A stretch of 64,000 nt of DNA from Enterobacter sp. EA-1 (GCA_002886105.1 CP025776.1:2976001-3040000); one strand, 5' to 3'. Positions 36,278-46,894 are shown, counted from the first letter of the stretch. Notes: generated by a model from the sequence alone, not told the origin. Program-made: numbers and translations.

Positions 36278-37173
36278 TGAAGGTTAGCTCACTGACGGAA
36301 CGTATTTCAGACAAAATCATTGGCATGATTGACGGCGGGATGTTGTCTCCGGGCGCGCATTTGAGCGTACCTAAGCTGGCGGAGAATTTTGATGTATCCC
36401 GTTCCCCGGTTCGGGAAGCCTTCATTGTTTCTGGAATTTAAAGGCATCCTCAACCAGAAAAAAAAACCGCGGTTTTTTGTTAACGACAATTATCAGCCGC
36501 AGGCGCAAGCCAGCACGCTACGCAATACCGACAGCGACTTGCCGAAAGAGTATTACCAGATCGCTGAAGACTGGCTACAGGACAACATCGAATCCGAAGT
36601 CACCGAACAGTATCTCCTGCGAACCTATAACTTATCCAAAACGCAGTTAACGATCATTTTGAGCCGCGGCAGCGAGTGAAGGATGGGTTGAACGCAAGCA
36701 AGGGTACGGCTGGCGCTTCCTGCCCGTCGCCAAAACCCGGCACTGGAGCAAATCTTCAGCTTTCGCATGGTGATCGAGCCAATGGCGATACTGGAGCCCA
36801 GTTATAAAGCGCCGCAGGACAAAATTGCCGAACTGAAAAAAGAGCTGCAAATGCTGCTCGATACCGGGATAGAAAAACTCTCCCCGGCCCTGTTGCAACT
36901 TGCCGGCTACCGCTTTCACGAAACACTGATCGGTTTCTCGAACAATCCCTACTTCGAAATCTCCTGCGTAATGTCAACCGCATGCGCCGTTTGCTGGACT
37001 ATCGCATTATGGATGACCGCAACCGCTACTATTCCGAAGTGAAAGAGCACCTGCGCATACTGGAACTGATTGAGTCCGGTCAGTTGATTGAAGCGTCCTA
37101 CACATGAAGCAGCACCGTTCAGGCGCTGCACAATAAAAGCCGCATCAACTTCCAGCAATCCCTTCCTGCTTAA
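36278..37173 (+). CDS. GntR/FCD-family transcriptional regulator with a second winged helix
   Basis: Predicted regulator of the cassette. An N-terminal GntR winged helix (residues ~1-60: SSLTERISDKIIGMIDGG, LSVPKLAENFDVSRSPVREA) is followed by a second wHTH-like segment (YYQIAEDWLQDNIESEV, TYNLSKTQL, GWVERKQGYGWRFLPVA). A C-terminal FCD-type ligand domain follows, with its conserved His residues in AGYRFHETLIGFSNNPYF and EVKEHLRILELIESGQ. I chose ATG 36278 (AAGG eight bases upstream) because the earlier ATG 36193 would put the operator palindrome inside the gene; 36259 is possible. Frame breaks near 36430, 36655, 36735, 36960 and 37100. Confidence 0.8.
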
Positions 37174-37291
37174 TACCGTTTCCCTCTGCAAACGCGGCGC
37201 GCAGAGGGAAGCGCATGGCCAAAGTGCATTTATTAGCAACCTGCTATTTTCCTTTTCGCTCTTCAATTGATTTTGCTTTGTTTTTTGTTGG

Positions 37292-37307
37292 TGTGATCCA
37301 GATCGCT
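37292..37307. promoter_or_regulatory. Possible CRP site upstream of the lactonase gene
   Basis: TGTGATCCAGATCGCT: a perfect TGTGA arm with a weak TCGCT right arm at six-base spacing, 53 bases before the lactonase start and just upstream of the operator at 37318. Catabolite control would fit the gene set. Confidence 0.35.
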
Positions 37308-37317
37308 TCTAAAAATA

Positions 37318-37341
37318 TGCATTTGTAATTTAATAAATGCA
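37318..37341. promoter_or_regulatory. Cassette operator, site 3 (before the lactonase gene)
   Basis: Perfect TGCATTT-N10-AAATGCA palindrome, extended to ATATGCATTT/AAATGCATAT, ending 18 bases before the lactonase start codon. This position would block transcription or translation initiation, so repression is the likely mode. Confidence 0.75.
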
Positions 37342-37359
37342 TATTAAAAGGAGTCGATC

Positions 37360-38476
37360 ATGCCCTCTTATGCTTACATTGGCTGCCGGACGTCCCAGAG
37401 ACGCGGCGCGCGGGGACGCGGAATTAAGGTCTTTAAAATAGACGAAACGGGCGCATGGAGCCTGTTGCAAACCCTCATCGTCACAGGAAAACCCGTCCTG
37501 GCTGACGTGCAACGCGGCGGCGACGCGCCTGTATGTGATCCACGGCGACGGTAATCGTGTCAGCATCTACAAACGGAATAACCTGACAGGCGAGCTACTG
37601 TGGGTTGCCGATCAAACGACCGGACCGGCCAACCGGCATCCCGGGCTGGATCCGTTGCGCAGAAATAACCCGGTCCATGCGGTGCTCACCCCTGATGAAA
37701 AGTACCTGCTGATCGCCAACCATGAATCAGGCAACATCGCCTGCACCGGCCGTGGAAAACGAAGACTCGCTTTCCGCGCCGCTGACGTTTACCCATATTG
37801 CCGGTCAGCCTGCCGCACCGGGTGAGGCAGAGAATCTTTCACGCCCCCACGAAATTATCTTCGCGCCGGATAATCAGCATTTCGCGTTACCCATTCAGGG
37901 TCGTGCAGCCGGCATGGGCATTGATATGCTGCAAATTTATCGTTACCAGCGTGGAGAAATCATCAAGACCGATGAAGTGAAACTGGCGACAGGAAGCTGG
38001 CCGCGGCATGTCGACTTCCACCCAACCGGGCGCTGGCTCTACTGCCTGACAGAACTGGCGAATACCCTTAACGTCTTCGATTACAACGCCGCGCAGGGAA
38101 AAATCACACTCAAACAGACCCTCAGCAGCTTGCCTGACGGCTGGCGACCCCGAAGCGATGCCAGCGAAGTGGAGGTTCACCGTGACGGCCATTTTCTGTA
38201 TGCGGCTAACCGTGGACATGACAGCATCGGTATTTTCAGGATTAATCAGCAAGACGGTACGCTAACCGCCACGGAGTGGGTTCATTGCGGGGGCAAGACA
38301 CCGCGCTTTACCACGTTCTCCCCGATGGCCTCTATTTCTACAGCGCAAACGAAGAGTCCGATACGCTATGCGAGTTTAGCGTTGACTCCTTGTCCGGCAT
38401 GCTGCGGGAGACGGGGAAAACGATCCGGCGGAAAGCCCAACCTGTATCTGCTTTGTATAACGCACCACCGCAGTGA
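37360..38476 (+). CDS. Beta-propeller lactonase-family protein
   Basis: Seven-bladed beta-propeller of the lactonase family (PF10282; relatives include 6-phosphogluconolactonase Pgl and muconate cycloisomerase-like proteins). Family repeats are visible: YAYIG at the start, GIKVFKIDETG, RLYVIHGDGNRVSIYKR, NPVHAVLTPDEKYLLIANHE, RPHEIIFAPDNQHF, WPRHVDFHPTGRWLYCLTEL and EVEVHRDGHFLYAANRGHDS. About 372 codons. Frame breaks near 37395, 37485, 37520, 37740 and 38310. No signal peptide is seen, so it should act in the cytosol on a lactone of the cassette substrate. Convergent with the LysR gene, ending five bases from it. Confidence 0.85.
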
Positions 38477-38480
38477 CGGC

Positions 38481-39376
38481 TCACTGCGGCAAACGTTCGC
38501 CCCCCGGTGAGATGGTCAATCAACGACTTTTACCGCCGGGGGAGGCATCGCTATAGCGGCGGGTTGCCACCAGCAACTCGCGTTTTGCCAACGTTCATCC
38601 AGCGGTATGCATTTAAGCGCCGGGTGCAAGCTAAAATGATCCACTTCACTGACCGGCAAGCAGGGCATGACGCTGACGCGCAAGCCCGGCCATGCACTCA
38701 AAACTGCTTACCCGCAAGTTAATGTCCAGCACAATTCCGATTTTGCCGCCTCCCGTTCGAGAATACGGCTGACGGTGCTGTCTCGATGTGCGCCGATGAT
38801 TTTCTCTCCGGCACACTCGCTCAGACTGAGCGTCTCATGCCTCGCCAGCGGGTGATCGATAGCGACAAGCGCCGCCAGACTGTCGTGCCGCCATTGCCAT
38901 ACCTCCAGCCCGACTGGCGTCGTCCAGCTGGAAAGAACCCCACATCTGCGCTGCCATCGAGCAGCCCCCTGCACGACACCCATTCCGGTGCGCTCTTCAA
39001 TGTCGATATCGGTTTGCGGGAATGCCGCCAGATACCGGTTTAACGCCAGCGGCAAGTGATGCATTAACGTAGCCTGAATCGCGCAAATACGGATATGCCC
39101 GCGTACGCCTGCGGCATAGTCGCCCAGATCCTCTTCCATCTGTGTGAGGTTTTCGCTATCTGCGGCGTGAAACAGGAGCGAATGCCCGGCGGGCGTCAGT
39201 TCGATGCCGCGCGGCAAACGCAGAAGCAGCGGTGTGCCAACCTGCTGCTCCAGTTCGGTAATGCGCTTGCTGACCGCAGAGACGGCCATATGTTTGCGCC
39301 CTCGGCGGCCCGGGTCAGGTTCTGCTCTTCGGCAACCGCAAACAAACAGTGATAGCGTGGTCAGATCGTAGCGCAT
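38481..39376 (-). CDS. LysR-family transcriptional regulator
   Basis: The N-terminal winged helix is clear: MRYDLTTLSLFVAVAEE, NLTRAAEG, MAVSAVSKRITELEQQVGTP and GIELTPAGHSLLFHA. The substrate-binding domain contains GHIRICAIQATLMHHLPLAL, FPQTDIDIEERTG, LVAIDHPLARHETLSLSECA and FECMAGLRVSVMPCLPV. About 299 codons, usual for the family. It begins eight bases after the aconitase-like gene on the same strand, so it is probably the last gene of the leftward operon. The stop at 38481 assumes a shift near 38500. Frame breaks near 39300, 38960, 38745 and 38540. Confidence 0.82.
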
Positions 39377-39384
39377 TGTCTCCC

Positions 39385-42008
39385 TCATGCAGCATGGACA
39401 GTCTGGTGGATAACATACGGCAGAATGCCGCCGTGCAGTAAATAACGAAGCTCCTCGGGAGGAGTCGATGGCCGCCTGCAATGCCAGCGTGGCGATCGGT
39501 AAGCCTGTGCGGGAAACCGTCATCACCACGCTTGTGTTATCGACACTAAGCGTATCCAGCCCGGCAAAATCGAGCTGTTCGCTGCCATCCAGCGCCGGGG
39601 AGACGATCCGCTTCACCCGGTAAGAAAAGCAACGGAACAATACCCATGCCTATCAGGTTCGTTCGGTATACGTTCAAAGCTACGGGCGACCACGGCCTTG
39701 ATCCCCAGTAGCGCTTGCGCCTTTGCCGCCCAGTCCCGGCTCGAACCGGCCCCGTAACGTTCACCCGCCAGCACCACCAGCGGTATATTCTCCTGTCGCC
39801 AGCTTTGCGCGGCAACATAAACGGGCGCAATGTGTTGCAGGTTGCTCTCCAGGCGCATCCTCCCTGCGTCTGATACGCTGGCGGCAACAAACGATTTATG
39901 ATCGCTTTATGGGTAAAGCCCCACGGATCATCACTTCATGATTGCTGCGCCGCGTAGAGTAGAGGTTAAGATCCGCAATCGACTCGCCCTGCTCAAGCAA
40001 CCATTGACCCGCAGCACTGTGGGCGGAAATGGCCCCGGAGAAATATGATCGGTCGTCACATCATCGCTGGCCAGAGAGAAAGCGCGCGCCCCGTTTAACG
40101 TGAGCGGCGTCGCCGGATCCCGCGCTTTCCCGCCAGATAGCCGGGCGGCGAAGATAAGTTGAGGACGCGTCCCACGGGAAAACGTACTGCCCTGCGCGAC
40201 AATATTCTGCCAGTGCGGCGTACCCTGCCAGACGCGTGCGCGCCGCCGCTGATAGTGCTCGCGCGTGACGAATTGCGTGACCAGCGCTTGCACGTCGTCA
40301 TCGGTGGGCATCAGATCGGACAGGTAGAGGTCGCCCTTGCCGGTCTGCGCCCAGCGGTGCGCGGGCAATGTCATACTGGATATTACCGAGCAGCGACCAG
40401 CAATCACCAGCGCGGGCGAGGTAAGGTAACCGTGTCCTATTGATGGGTTAACACGCCGGGGGAAATTCCGGTTGCCAGAAAGCACGCACACCGCCTGAAG
40501 CCCTTCCTGAACCAGCTCTTCTATCGCGGGTTGCAGCGCCCCCGGAGCTGCCAATGCACGTCATGCACCCATAGCCGGTCACATGAAAGCCCACGTCGCC
40601 CAACGCCTGCAATAATCCGGCCTGTTCGAGGTAATCCGTGACGACGCGGGAACCGGGCGAGAACGATGTTTTGACCCACGGTTTCGGCATCAGGCCTGCT
40701 TTTGCCACATTGCGGGCGAATAGCGCCGCCTGCACGATAAGCCGGGGTTCGCCGTGGTCGCAACTGGTGATAGCAGCAATCGCGATAGCGCCATTCACCA
40801 CGGGTTCTGCATAGCGTGCATGTTTCCACCGTCGCTGGCCTCGCCCGGCGGCAGCGTCTCGCAGAAGCTGTGCGCGACCCGGTGCAGAGCGACCTGCTGG
40901 TGGGTTAACCGGACCGGCCATCGCTGGCGAGATGTCCGTCAGCGCGATCTCAATAACGGCGTGATAGTCCGGTTGCGGTGCATCCGCATCGTAGAACAGG
41001 TGCTGACGCGCCAGATAAGCCCTGCTGAGATCGCAATGCGCTTCGCTGCGCCCGGTGAGACGCAGATATTCGTCGCTGCGTCGGTCAAAAGGAACAGCAC
41101 CACGGTGGCACCATATTCCGGCGCCATATTCGCAATGGTTGCGCGCGACTCCACCGACATCTGCGCCAGCGCCGGACCGGTGAATTCCACAAATTTGCCG
41201 ACCACACCATGCTGTCGCAACAAGCGGGTGATATGTAACGCAAGGTCGCTGTCCGTCACGCCGGCAGACAATTTGCCGGTTAAGCGGATGCCAACCACGT
41301 CCGGGAACCGCAGCGTTACCGGTTCACCGACCAGCGGCCTGCCCTCAAGCCCGCCAACACCCCAGCCCAGAATGCCTAATGCGTTGATCATCGGCGTATG
41401 GCTATCGGTCGCAATCATGCAGTCCGGGTGGAGCAGCGGAACGTCCCCCCCGCCGGTCGGTACTCACCACCTCGGCAATATTTTCCAGATTCATAAGATG
41501 AATGATGCCAGTGCCGGGTGGAATAACGCGGAAGTTATCGAGCGATTGCTCAGCCCAGCGAATAAAACGGTAACGCTCCTCGGGTTGCGATGAAAGTCGA
41601 CGCGCAGATTTTCCTCCACCGCATCCGGGCTGGCGTAACGCTCCACAATCACCGAATGATCGATGGTCAGCACCGCAGGAATGCGGGTTGATTTTACGGG
41701 CATCGCCGCCCAGTTCAGCAGTGAGATCGCGCATCGCGGCGAAGTCAGCCAACGCGGGCAAACAGGTGGTGTCGTGGAACATCAGCCTGTCCGGATAGAA
41801 CAGTACTTCGCCGGGGTTGCGCGCCGGACACATAGCGCAAAAAAAGCAGGCAGAGTATCTGGCGAGCGCCGGGCAACGTTCTCCAATAACAGCCTGATTG
41901 ACCACGGCAATCTCGTAGCACAGAAAGCGGTAATAACCGGTCAAGTGCAACAATGTGGAAATCGGAAGCATTAAAGCTGAAGGGAACCAGAGGGACGGAT
42001 GTTTTCAT
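39385..42008 (-). CDS. Aconitase-family hydratase (AcnA-type)
   Basis: Large [4Fe-4S] hydro-lyase of the AcnA/IRP1 architecture, about 874 codons. N-terminal [47 protein letters not shown] and [20 protein letters not shown] are substrate-site motifs. The cluster Cys region AITSC near 40770 and [12 protein letters not shown] near 40570 supply the three iron-sulfur ligands. [12 protein letters not shown] and SGNRNF follow, and the swivelling domain has [12 protein letters not shown] and [11 protein letters not shown]. It is much diverged from housekeeping AcnA. It is embedded in the catabolic operon, so it probably isomerises a citrate- or aconitate-like intermediate. More than ten frame breaks. 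Confidence 0.82.
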
Positions 42009-42091
42009 TATGCGCGCCTTACGTCTTTCGCTATTTCGTCGTAAGACATAACCTGTCATAAAGACAGCGGAATGAAAATTACGCATTCGAC

Positions 42092-42121
42092 AAGGCAGCG
42101 TTCGTCGTTCACGAACGCTGC
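42092..42121 (-). terminator. Strong hairpin between the solute-binding-like and aconitase genes
   Basis: GGCAGCGTTCGT pairs with ACGAACGCTGCC around a six-base loop. It lies inside the leftward operon, eight bases after the upstream gene's stop. No U-run follows on the minus strand, so it may act as an attenuator or RNA-stability element rather than a full terminator. Confidence 0.5.
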
Positions 42122-42128
42122 CAGCCGG

Positions 42129-42802
42129 TTAACGTAAGGCAATATGCTCAGCAATGATGTGCTGTAGCGAACCGTCTTGTCGCCACTCCGCCAGCCACGC
42201 GCCAAGGAATGGAAATGACGCAATGCTGTTTCGCCACGCAAATCGCCTGCTGTATTTCGGTAAAGTTATCCGCTAATACCCGGTAGCCGGCGGTTTCCGG
42301 CTGCTTTTTCCAGCGGTTGGCGTATTCCTGCCGCCATATCGCCTTCGCCTTGCAGAAAGTGGTCGATCGCCGCCTGCGATGACGGTAGCCGGTTGAGGGT
42401 CGCGTGTTGCAAATTACGCGAAAGCCAGAGATCGTAAGCGGCGTTTTGCCGACGTTGATCACCACGCCCGGCTGATCCATCCCGGCGACACTGTGCAGCG
42501 AATTCCCCTCCTTCACCAACAGCGTTCCCTGAATGGTGATGTACGGCGTAGTGAAATACAGCTGCTCCGCGCGTTTGGGATCGATAGCCAAAAGCGATAT
42601 CCCAACGGTCACTGGCAGCATCCTCCACCACCTTGCCCGCCGCCGGATAGGTTACCCACTGGGGCACGCGGCAGGCGGGCGGCTATTTTTTTGGCGAGTT
42701 CAACGGTAATGCCCCCGGTTCACCCTGCTCTGTTGTGGTGGCCAGTACCGCATTGCCGAGGTTAATGGCGAAACGTACGGGTAAATCAGCTTCTGCTGGC
42801 AT
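42129..42802 (-). CDS. Periplasmic-binding-protein-like (family 3) domain protein lacking a signal peptide
   Basis: About 224 codons. Family 3 solute-binding signatures: PVRFAINLGNAVLA, GGITVELAKKIAARLPR, WDIAFLAIDPKRAEQLYFT, PYITIQGTLLVKEG, NVGKNAAYDLWLSR and IQQAICVAKQ. The start ATG (42802) overlaps the end of the MFS gene and gives MPAEADLPVRFAINL at once, with no hydrophobic leader. The protein should therefore be cytosolic, unlike ABC-transporter receptors, and no ABC permease or ATPase is nearby. It could be a ligand sensor or a dehydratase-like enzyme (as in cyclohexadienyl dehydratase). Frame breaks near 42705, 42590, 42440, 42300 and 42210. Confidence 0.72.
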
Positions 42803-44144
42803 CAGGTTCTCCTGTTATTGCCGCGTTTTCGGTTTGCTCTCCGGGAAAGTGCAGACGCTGAATTTTCCCGGCTACAAAAAAGATAGCAACACAGTTAAGG
42901 AATGCGCAGATGCCAACGAAAATGAGTGCCCCGTTAAACGAACCGGTGTCTTTGATGATGTAAGCGATGATGATAGGCGTAAAATGCCGGAAATATTGCC
43001 AATCATATTAAACAGCCCGCCACTTAACCCCACGGCTTCTTTAGGCGAGAAGTCGGAGACCACACACCAGCCCATCGCGCCAAAACCTTTGCCAAAAAAC
43101 GCCAGCGACATAATGGCGACCACTATCCAGCCGAATCCACGTAGTTGCAAATCACCATGCTAACGGCCAGCAACATGCCAATGACAATCGGGGTTTTGCG
43201 TGCAGCGGATAAGCTGAACCCGGACTTGAGCATATAATCAGACAGCACCTCCAGTAACGCGCCAGCGCATCCGCACAGCGCGGGTAAAGAGGCGACAAAA
43301 CCGGCTTTCAGGATTGTCATACCGCGATCGTGAACGAGATAAACCGGGGAACCGCGGTCAGGAAAAAGTACGACAACACGGTGAAGAAAAATTGCCCCCC
43401 AACGCCAGTCGGTTGGTGAGCAGTTTGCGGGTATACCCTTTCGCGGATTTGTCATTTTTCTGCGTGACTTTCATATTCGTCAGGCCACCGCCGCTCTGAA
43501 TATATTCAAGCTCGCGCTGTTCACCAACGGGTGGACTTTAGGGGTATCCGCCAGCGCTTTATTCATGACCAGCGAGACGATGATGCCCAATCCGCCCATA
43601 AACCAGAACACCGACTCCCAGCCATAGTGATAAGAGAACCACCCCATTGTGGGTAAGAACACCACCAACGCAAAATATTGCGCCGCCGTGGTGAACCCCG
43701 ATGCTTTGCCGCGCTCTTTGGCCGGGAACCAGTGCAAGAAAACGGGAGTTGGCTGGCAAGGTGGGCGCTTCAATTAAGCCCATCATAAAAATGAAGCCAA
43801 ACATCAAAATGCGCGTCACCCAGACGTTTTCAAACGAGGAACTAAAGCCGACAAGAAACACAAATGCTGACCGTAAAGACTCCGGTCACCGTGACCTTTT
43901 TAGAACCAAACCGATCCAGCAACCACCCGCCCGGATATTGCCCCAGCACGTAGGCCCGTAAACGTTGAAATAAGATAACCCAGGCAATAATATCCAGCCT
44001 GCAGATTTCACCATGTCCGTACCGGCAATAGAAAACGTTGCCCGGTCGCCATGGTTCAGCGCGATACTAAAAAACCATCAGTAAAATAACGTACCGATAG
44101 TGCGACGGTTTATTTTGTGAGGTCTCAGAGTTTGCTCTTTTCAT
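42786..44144 (-). CDS. MFS aldarate/anion symporter (ACS family, GudP/GarP-like)
   Basis: Twelve-helix proton symporter of the anion:cation symporter family. It starts MKRANSETSQNKPSHYRYVI. Conserved segments are YVLGQYPGGWLLDRFGSKKV, MGLIEAPTLPANSR, FPAKERGKASGFTTAAQYFA, GWESVFWFMGGLGIIVSLVM, GMTILKAGFVASLPALCG and LAFFGKGFGAMGW. They align with E. coli glucarate/galactarate carriers GudP and GarP. About 452 codons. It ends 17 bases inside the next gene and starts 22 bases after the amidohydrolase stop. Many frame breaks. Substrate probably an aldarate or related hydroxy-acid. Confidence 0.85.
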
Positions 44145-44165
44145 TTATATTGGCCTTATGCAAAG

Positions 44166-45036
44166 CTAATTAAACCGATAGAATTCTTCAGCATTGGCAA
44201 CGAATAACCGGTGCCGACAATACGCATTAGCCGCCCATTCATTAATTCTTGTCAGAATAAGCGCATCATCCGGCATGGCTTTGTTTGCTGAAATGAGATT
44301 CGGGTGCGGCCAGTCACTGCCATACAGCACGCGTTCTGTGGCTTCGGATAAAAAGCCTGCATGACCGCTGACATATCGCCGACATCCGCGACATTGGACT
44401 GATGGTAAAGCGCGGAGAGCTTCACCCAACAGTTGCCCTTATTGATTAATTCCCATGCAAAACGCCATGCCGGGTGCGTTAACGGGTTGGGTTGCGGTAA
44501 GCGAAAGTAGTGATCAATCACGATTCTGTTCGGGATTTTCTCAATCAGCGGCTTTAACGCCAGCAAGACATCCGCTGGCGCATGCAACTGAATATGCCAT
44601 CCCCGTTCTGCAACCCGATGCGCCAGCGGAAGCATCATTTCAGGCGTCGTGACCGCTTTGCACCGAAATTAAAACGAATCCCCGTCACACCGGCGGCATC
44701 AAGCGTGTCCAGTTCGCTATCGCTCGTCGCAGTTGTAATCACTGCTTCACCACGCGCAGCCCCGCCGAGAACGCGTAAGGCCTCCAGTAAACACCGGTTA
44801 TCATCGCCATAGGACGAGGGCTGAACGATAACGCTGCGTTGCAACCCGAGTCGTTGCCTGAAACACTGATAATCCGTCACGGTCGCCTCGGGTAGATTAC
44901 GCGTATCGCCCGGCGCCCATGGAAAGCGATGGTCAAAAATATGGTGATGGCAGTCGCAGCTTTTTCAGGCAATACGATGCCAACAGGATGTGAAATAACG
45001 GTATATTTCACCCGGTTGTTTATTTACGCTGTTCAC
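44166..45036 (-). CDS. LigI/galactarolactone isomerase-type amidohydrolase
   Basis: TIM-barrel metal hydrolase of the amidohydrolase family that includes 2-pyrone-4,6-dicarboxylate hydrolase and D-galactarolactone isomerase. The N-terminal metal motif CDCHHHIFDHRFPW is visible near 44955, then RSVIVQPSSYGDDNRCLLEA, DAAGVTGIRFNFG, IVIDHYFRLPQ and the C-terminal YGSDWPHPNL with the catalytic Asp. About 290 codons. The start is uncertain: GTG 45036 is used, and a shift in an A-run near 44967 is needed to join it to the metal motif. Other breaks near 44665 and 44370. It probably opens or isomerises a lactone. Confidence 0.78.
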
Positions 45037-45073
45037 AATGTGCCCTGTAAAATAACGTCGCGCGATCGTTTTA

Positions 45074-45727
45074 TTATTTCAGCAACGACTTAAGTTTGTT
45101 GACCGCGGCTTGCGGGCTGCTTAATACCGGGCAGGAAACCGCAGACTGAACCTGCTCAAGCGCAATGGCCATGGAAAAGTGCGCCAGTAAAATCACATCC
45201 GCATCGCTGATTGTTGCGGCTTTCTCTGCCAGCAGACGGTTGTGTAAATCCGGGTTATTTTTTTCCAGTGGGCCTCACGCGCCCCGGCAAGCACAATACT
45301 GCGCAGCGTCGCGTGCGGATTGATGCGCGGCCATCCCGGCAAACTCGGCTTCCATGCCCGCCACGGCGGGGCCAAACGTCGCCAGCATGACAATACGGTT
45401 TCCCGTCTTCAGCGCTTGCTCAAACATGGCGTCGTTTGGCTTTGAGAACCGGAATGGACTGCCCTGCGGCGCTGGCGTCGATCGCTTCGCCAAATGCAGA
45501 GCAGGTAAACAGAATGGCGCATGCGCCCATCGACTGACTGTATTCCACTAAATCGTCAATACGCTGGTATAACCGCGCATCCAGTTTTTCGACACGGCGG
45601 CGATCGACAGACAGGGCATCATCCAGCAAATTGCTGACCGATGCCTCCGGCCACTGGTGGGCAAAAGCATCGGCAATCGGCCCCATCGCCGGGGCGTTGC
45701 ATGGACCAGCACAATACGCTGCTGCAT
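45074..45727 (-). CDS. Aspartate/glutamate/hydantoin racemase-family protein
   Basis: About 218 codons, two-cysteine racemase fold. It reads MQQRIVLVHATP, MGPIADAFAHQWPEASVSNL, GACAILFTCSAFGEAID with the first catalytic Cys, NRIVMLATFGPAVAGMEAEF, ADVILLAHFSMA and SAVSCPVLSSPQAAVNKLKS with the second Cys. In hydroxy-acid pathways members act as racemases, isomerases or decarboxylases (for example arylmalonate decarboxylase), so the reaction is open. It lies 46 bases after the dehydrogenase gene in the leftward operon. Frame breaks near 45695, 45450, 45330 and 45270. Confidence 0.75.
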
Positions 45728-45773
45728 CAGGATATCCTTAAAAAGGCGCCATCCACGGATGACGCCATGAACA

Positions 45774-46839
45774 TCAGGCGCGGATTGCCGCCGCCACTTT
45801 CTCAGAGAAGGCTTTTGTGCCGCACTTGCCGCCCAGTCAGGGGGTACGGTTTTCCGGATTTTCGAGCACTTCATCCACCGCACGGCTGATCTCTTCTGCG
45901 GCTTTCAGGAACTGAGGTTGATGGTGTTTTTCCGCATACCATTGCAGCATCATCGCCACCGACAGGATCATGGAAACCGGGTTGGCCTTGTCGAGATTCT
46001 GAATGTCCGGTGCCGAACCATGCTGAGCCTGCGCGCAACAGTGGGTATCGCTGGCCATGATAGAACCCGCCAGTCCCAGGCTGCCGGAGAGTTCGCTGGC
46101 AAGGTCGCTGATGATGTCGCCATAAAAGTTGGTGGCGACCAGCACGTCAAAACGTTCAGGATTACGTACCAGATGCGCGGTGGACGCATCCACCAGCAGA
46201 TCGTCCAGCTCCACTTCCGGGAATTCTTTGGCAACGTTGCGCACGCACTCAAGGAACAGTCCGTCGGTCATATGGAAGCTGTTCGCTTTGTGGATCGCCG
46301 TCACTTTTTTACGGCGCTGCATCGCCAGCTCAAATGCCTTGCGGGCAATACGCTCAGAACAGTGGCGCGTGATTTTACGCGTGGAGAGCGCCATGTCCGG
46401 GCTTATCACCTCCCCCCCAACCGCGCGTCATATTGCGGTCCGGGTAAAAGCCCTCGGTCGCCTCACGCGATCAAATCCATCGACTTCCCTTCTTTCATGT
46501 TGGAAGGCAGGAAAGCGCGTGCGGGCCGGGCGAACGTTGGCGTAAAGATCAAGCCCGATGCGGAACCCGGCGGAAACGTTACGTCCCCCTTTTTCCGGCG
46601 CGGGATAATCGGCATGCGACTGCGTGCCCAGAATGATCCCCCATCGTAGGTTTTCGCTTTTTCCAAGCGTCTCATCGCGTAGTGTGGTGCCGAACTTTTC
46701 AAGGCTCCTGGAAGCCCACGTCATCATAATCAAAGGTAAACCCAAGGCCGCGTGCAGCATCCAGCGCCTTCAGCACCGTTACTGCGGAAGAGGTAATTTC
46801 CGGACCGATCCCATCACAAGGTAAAACCAAAATACGCAT
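45774..46839 (-). CDS. Isopropylmalate/tartrate-family decarboxylating dehydrogenase
   Basis: NAD(P)-dependent beta-decarboxylating dehydrogenase of the isocitrate/isopropylmalate/tartrate family. It starts MRILVLPCDGIGPEITSSAV. IGLDLYANVRPAR holds the substrate-binding Arg. KVTAIHKANSFHMTDGLFLE holds the catalytic Lys, and DASTAHLVRNPERFDVLVATNFYGDIISDLASEL holds the metal Asp residues (given here as two adjoining stretches near 46160). GSAPDI is the cofactor loop. About 355 codons. The C-terminus TPDLGGKCGTKAF requires a shift near 45840. First gene of the leftward operon, with a perfect cassette operator 32 bases upstream. Substrate unknown. Confidence 0.85.
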
Positions 46840-46870
46840 ACAAACTCCAGTCTGCTGGTTAACTATTGAT

Positions 46871-46894
46871 TGCATTTTTATATCAATAAATGCA
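46871..46894. promoter_or_regulatory. Cassette operator, site 4 (before the leftward operon)
   Basis: Perfect TGCATTT-N10-AAATGCA palindrome, 32 bases upstream of the dehydrogenase start. Confidence 0.75.

Noticed and set aside
39385-42008. Housekeeping aconitase A (acnA)
   Set aside because: The sequence is too diverged from AcnA and is embedded in a catabolic operon; the housekeeping gene is expected elsewhere in enterobacterial genomes.
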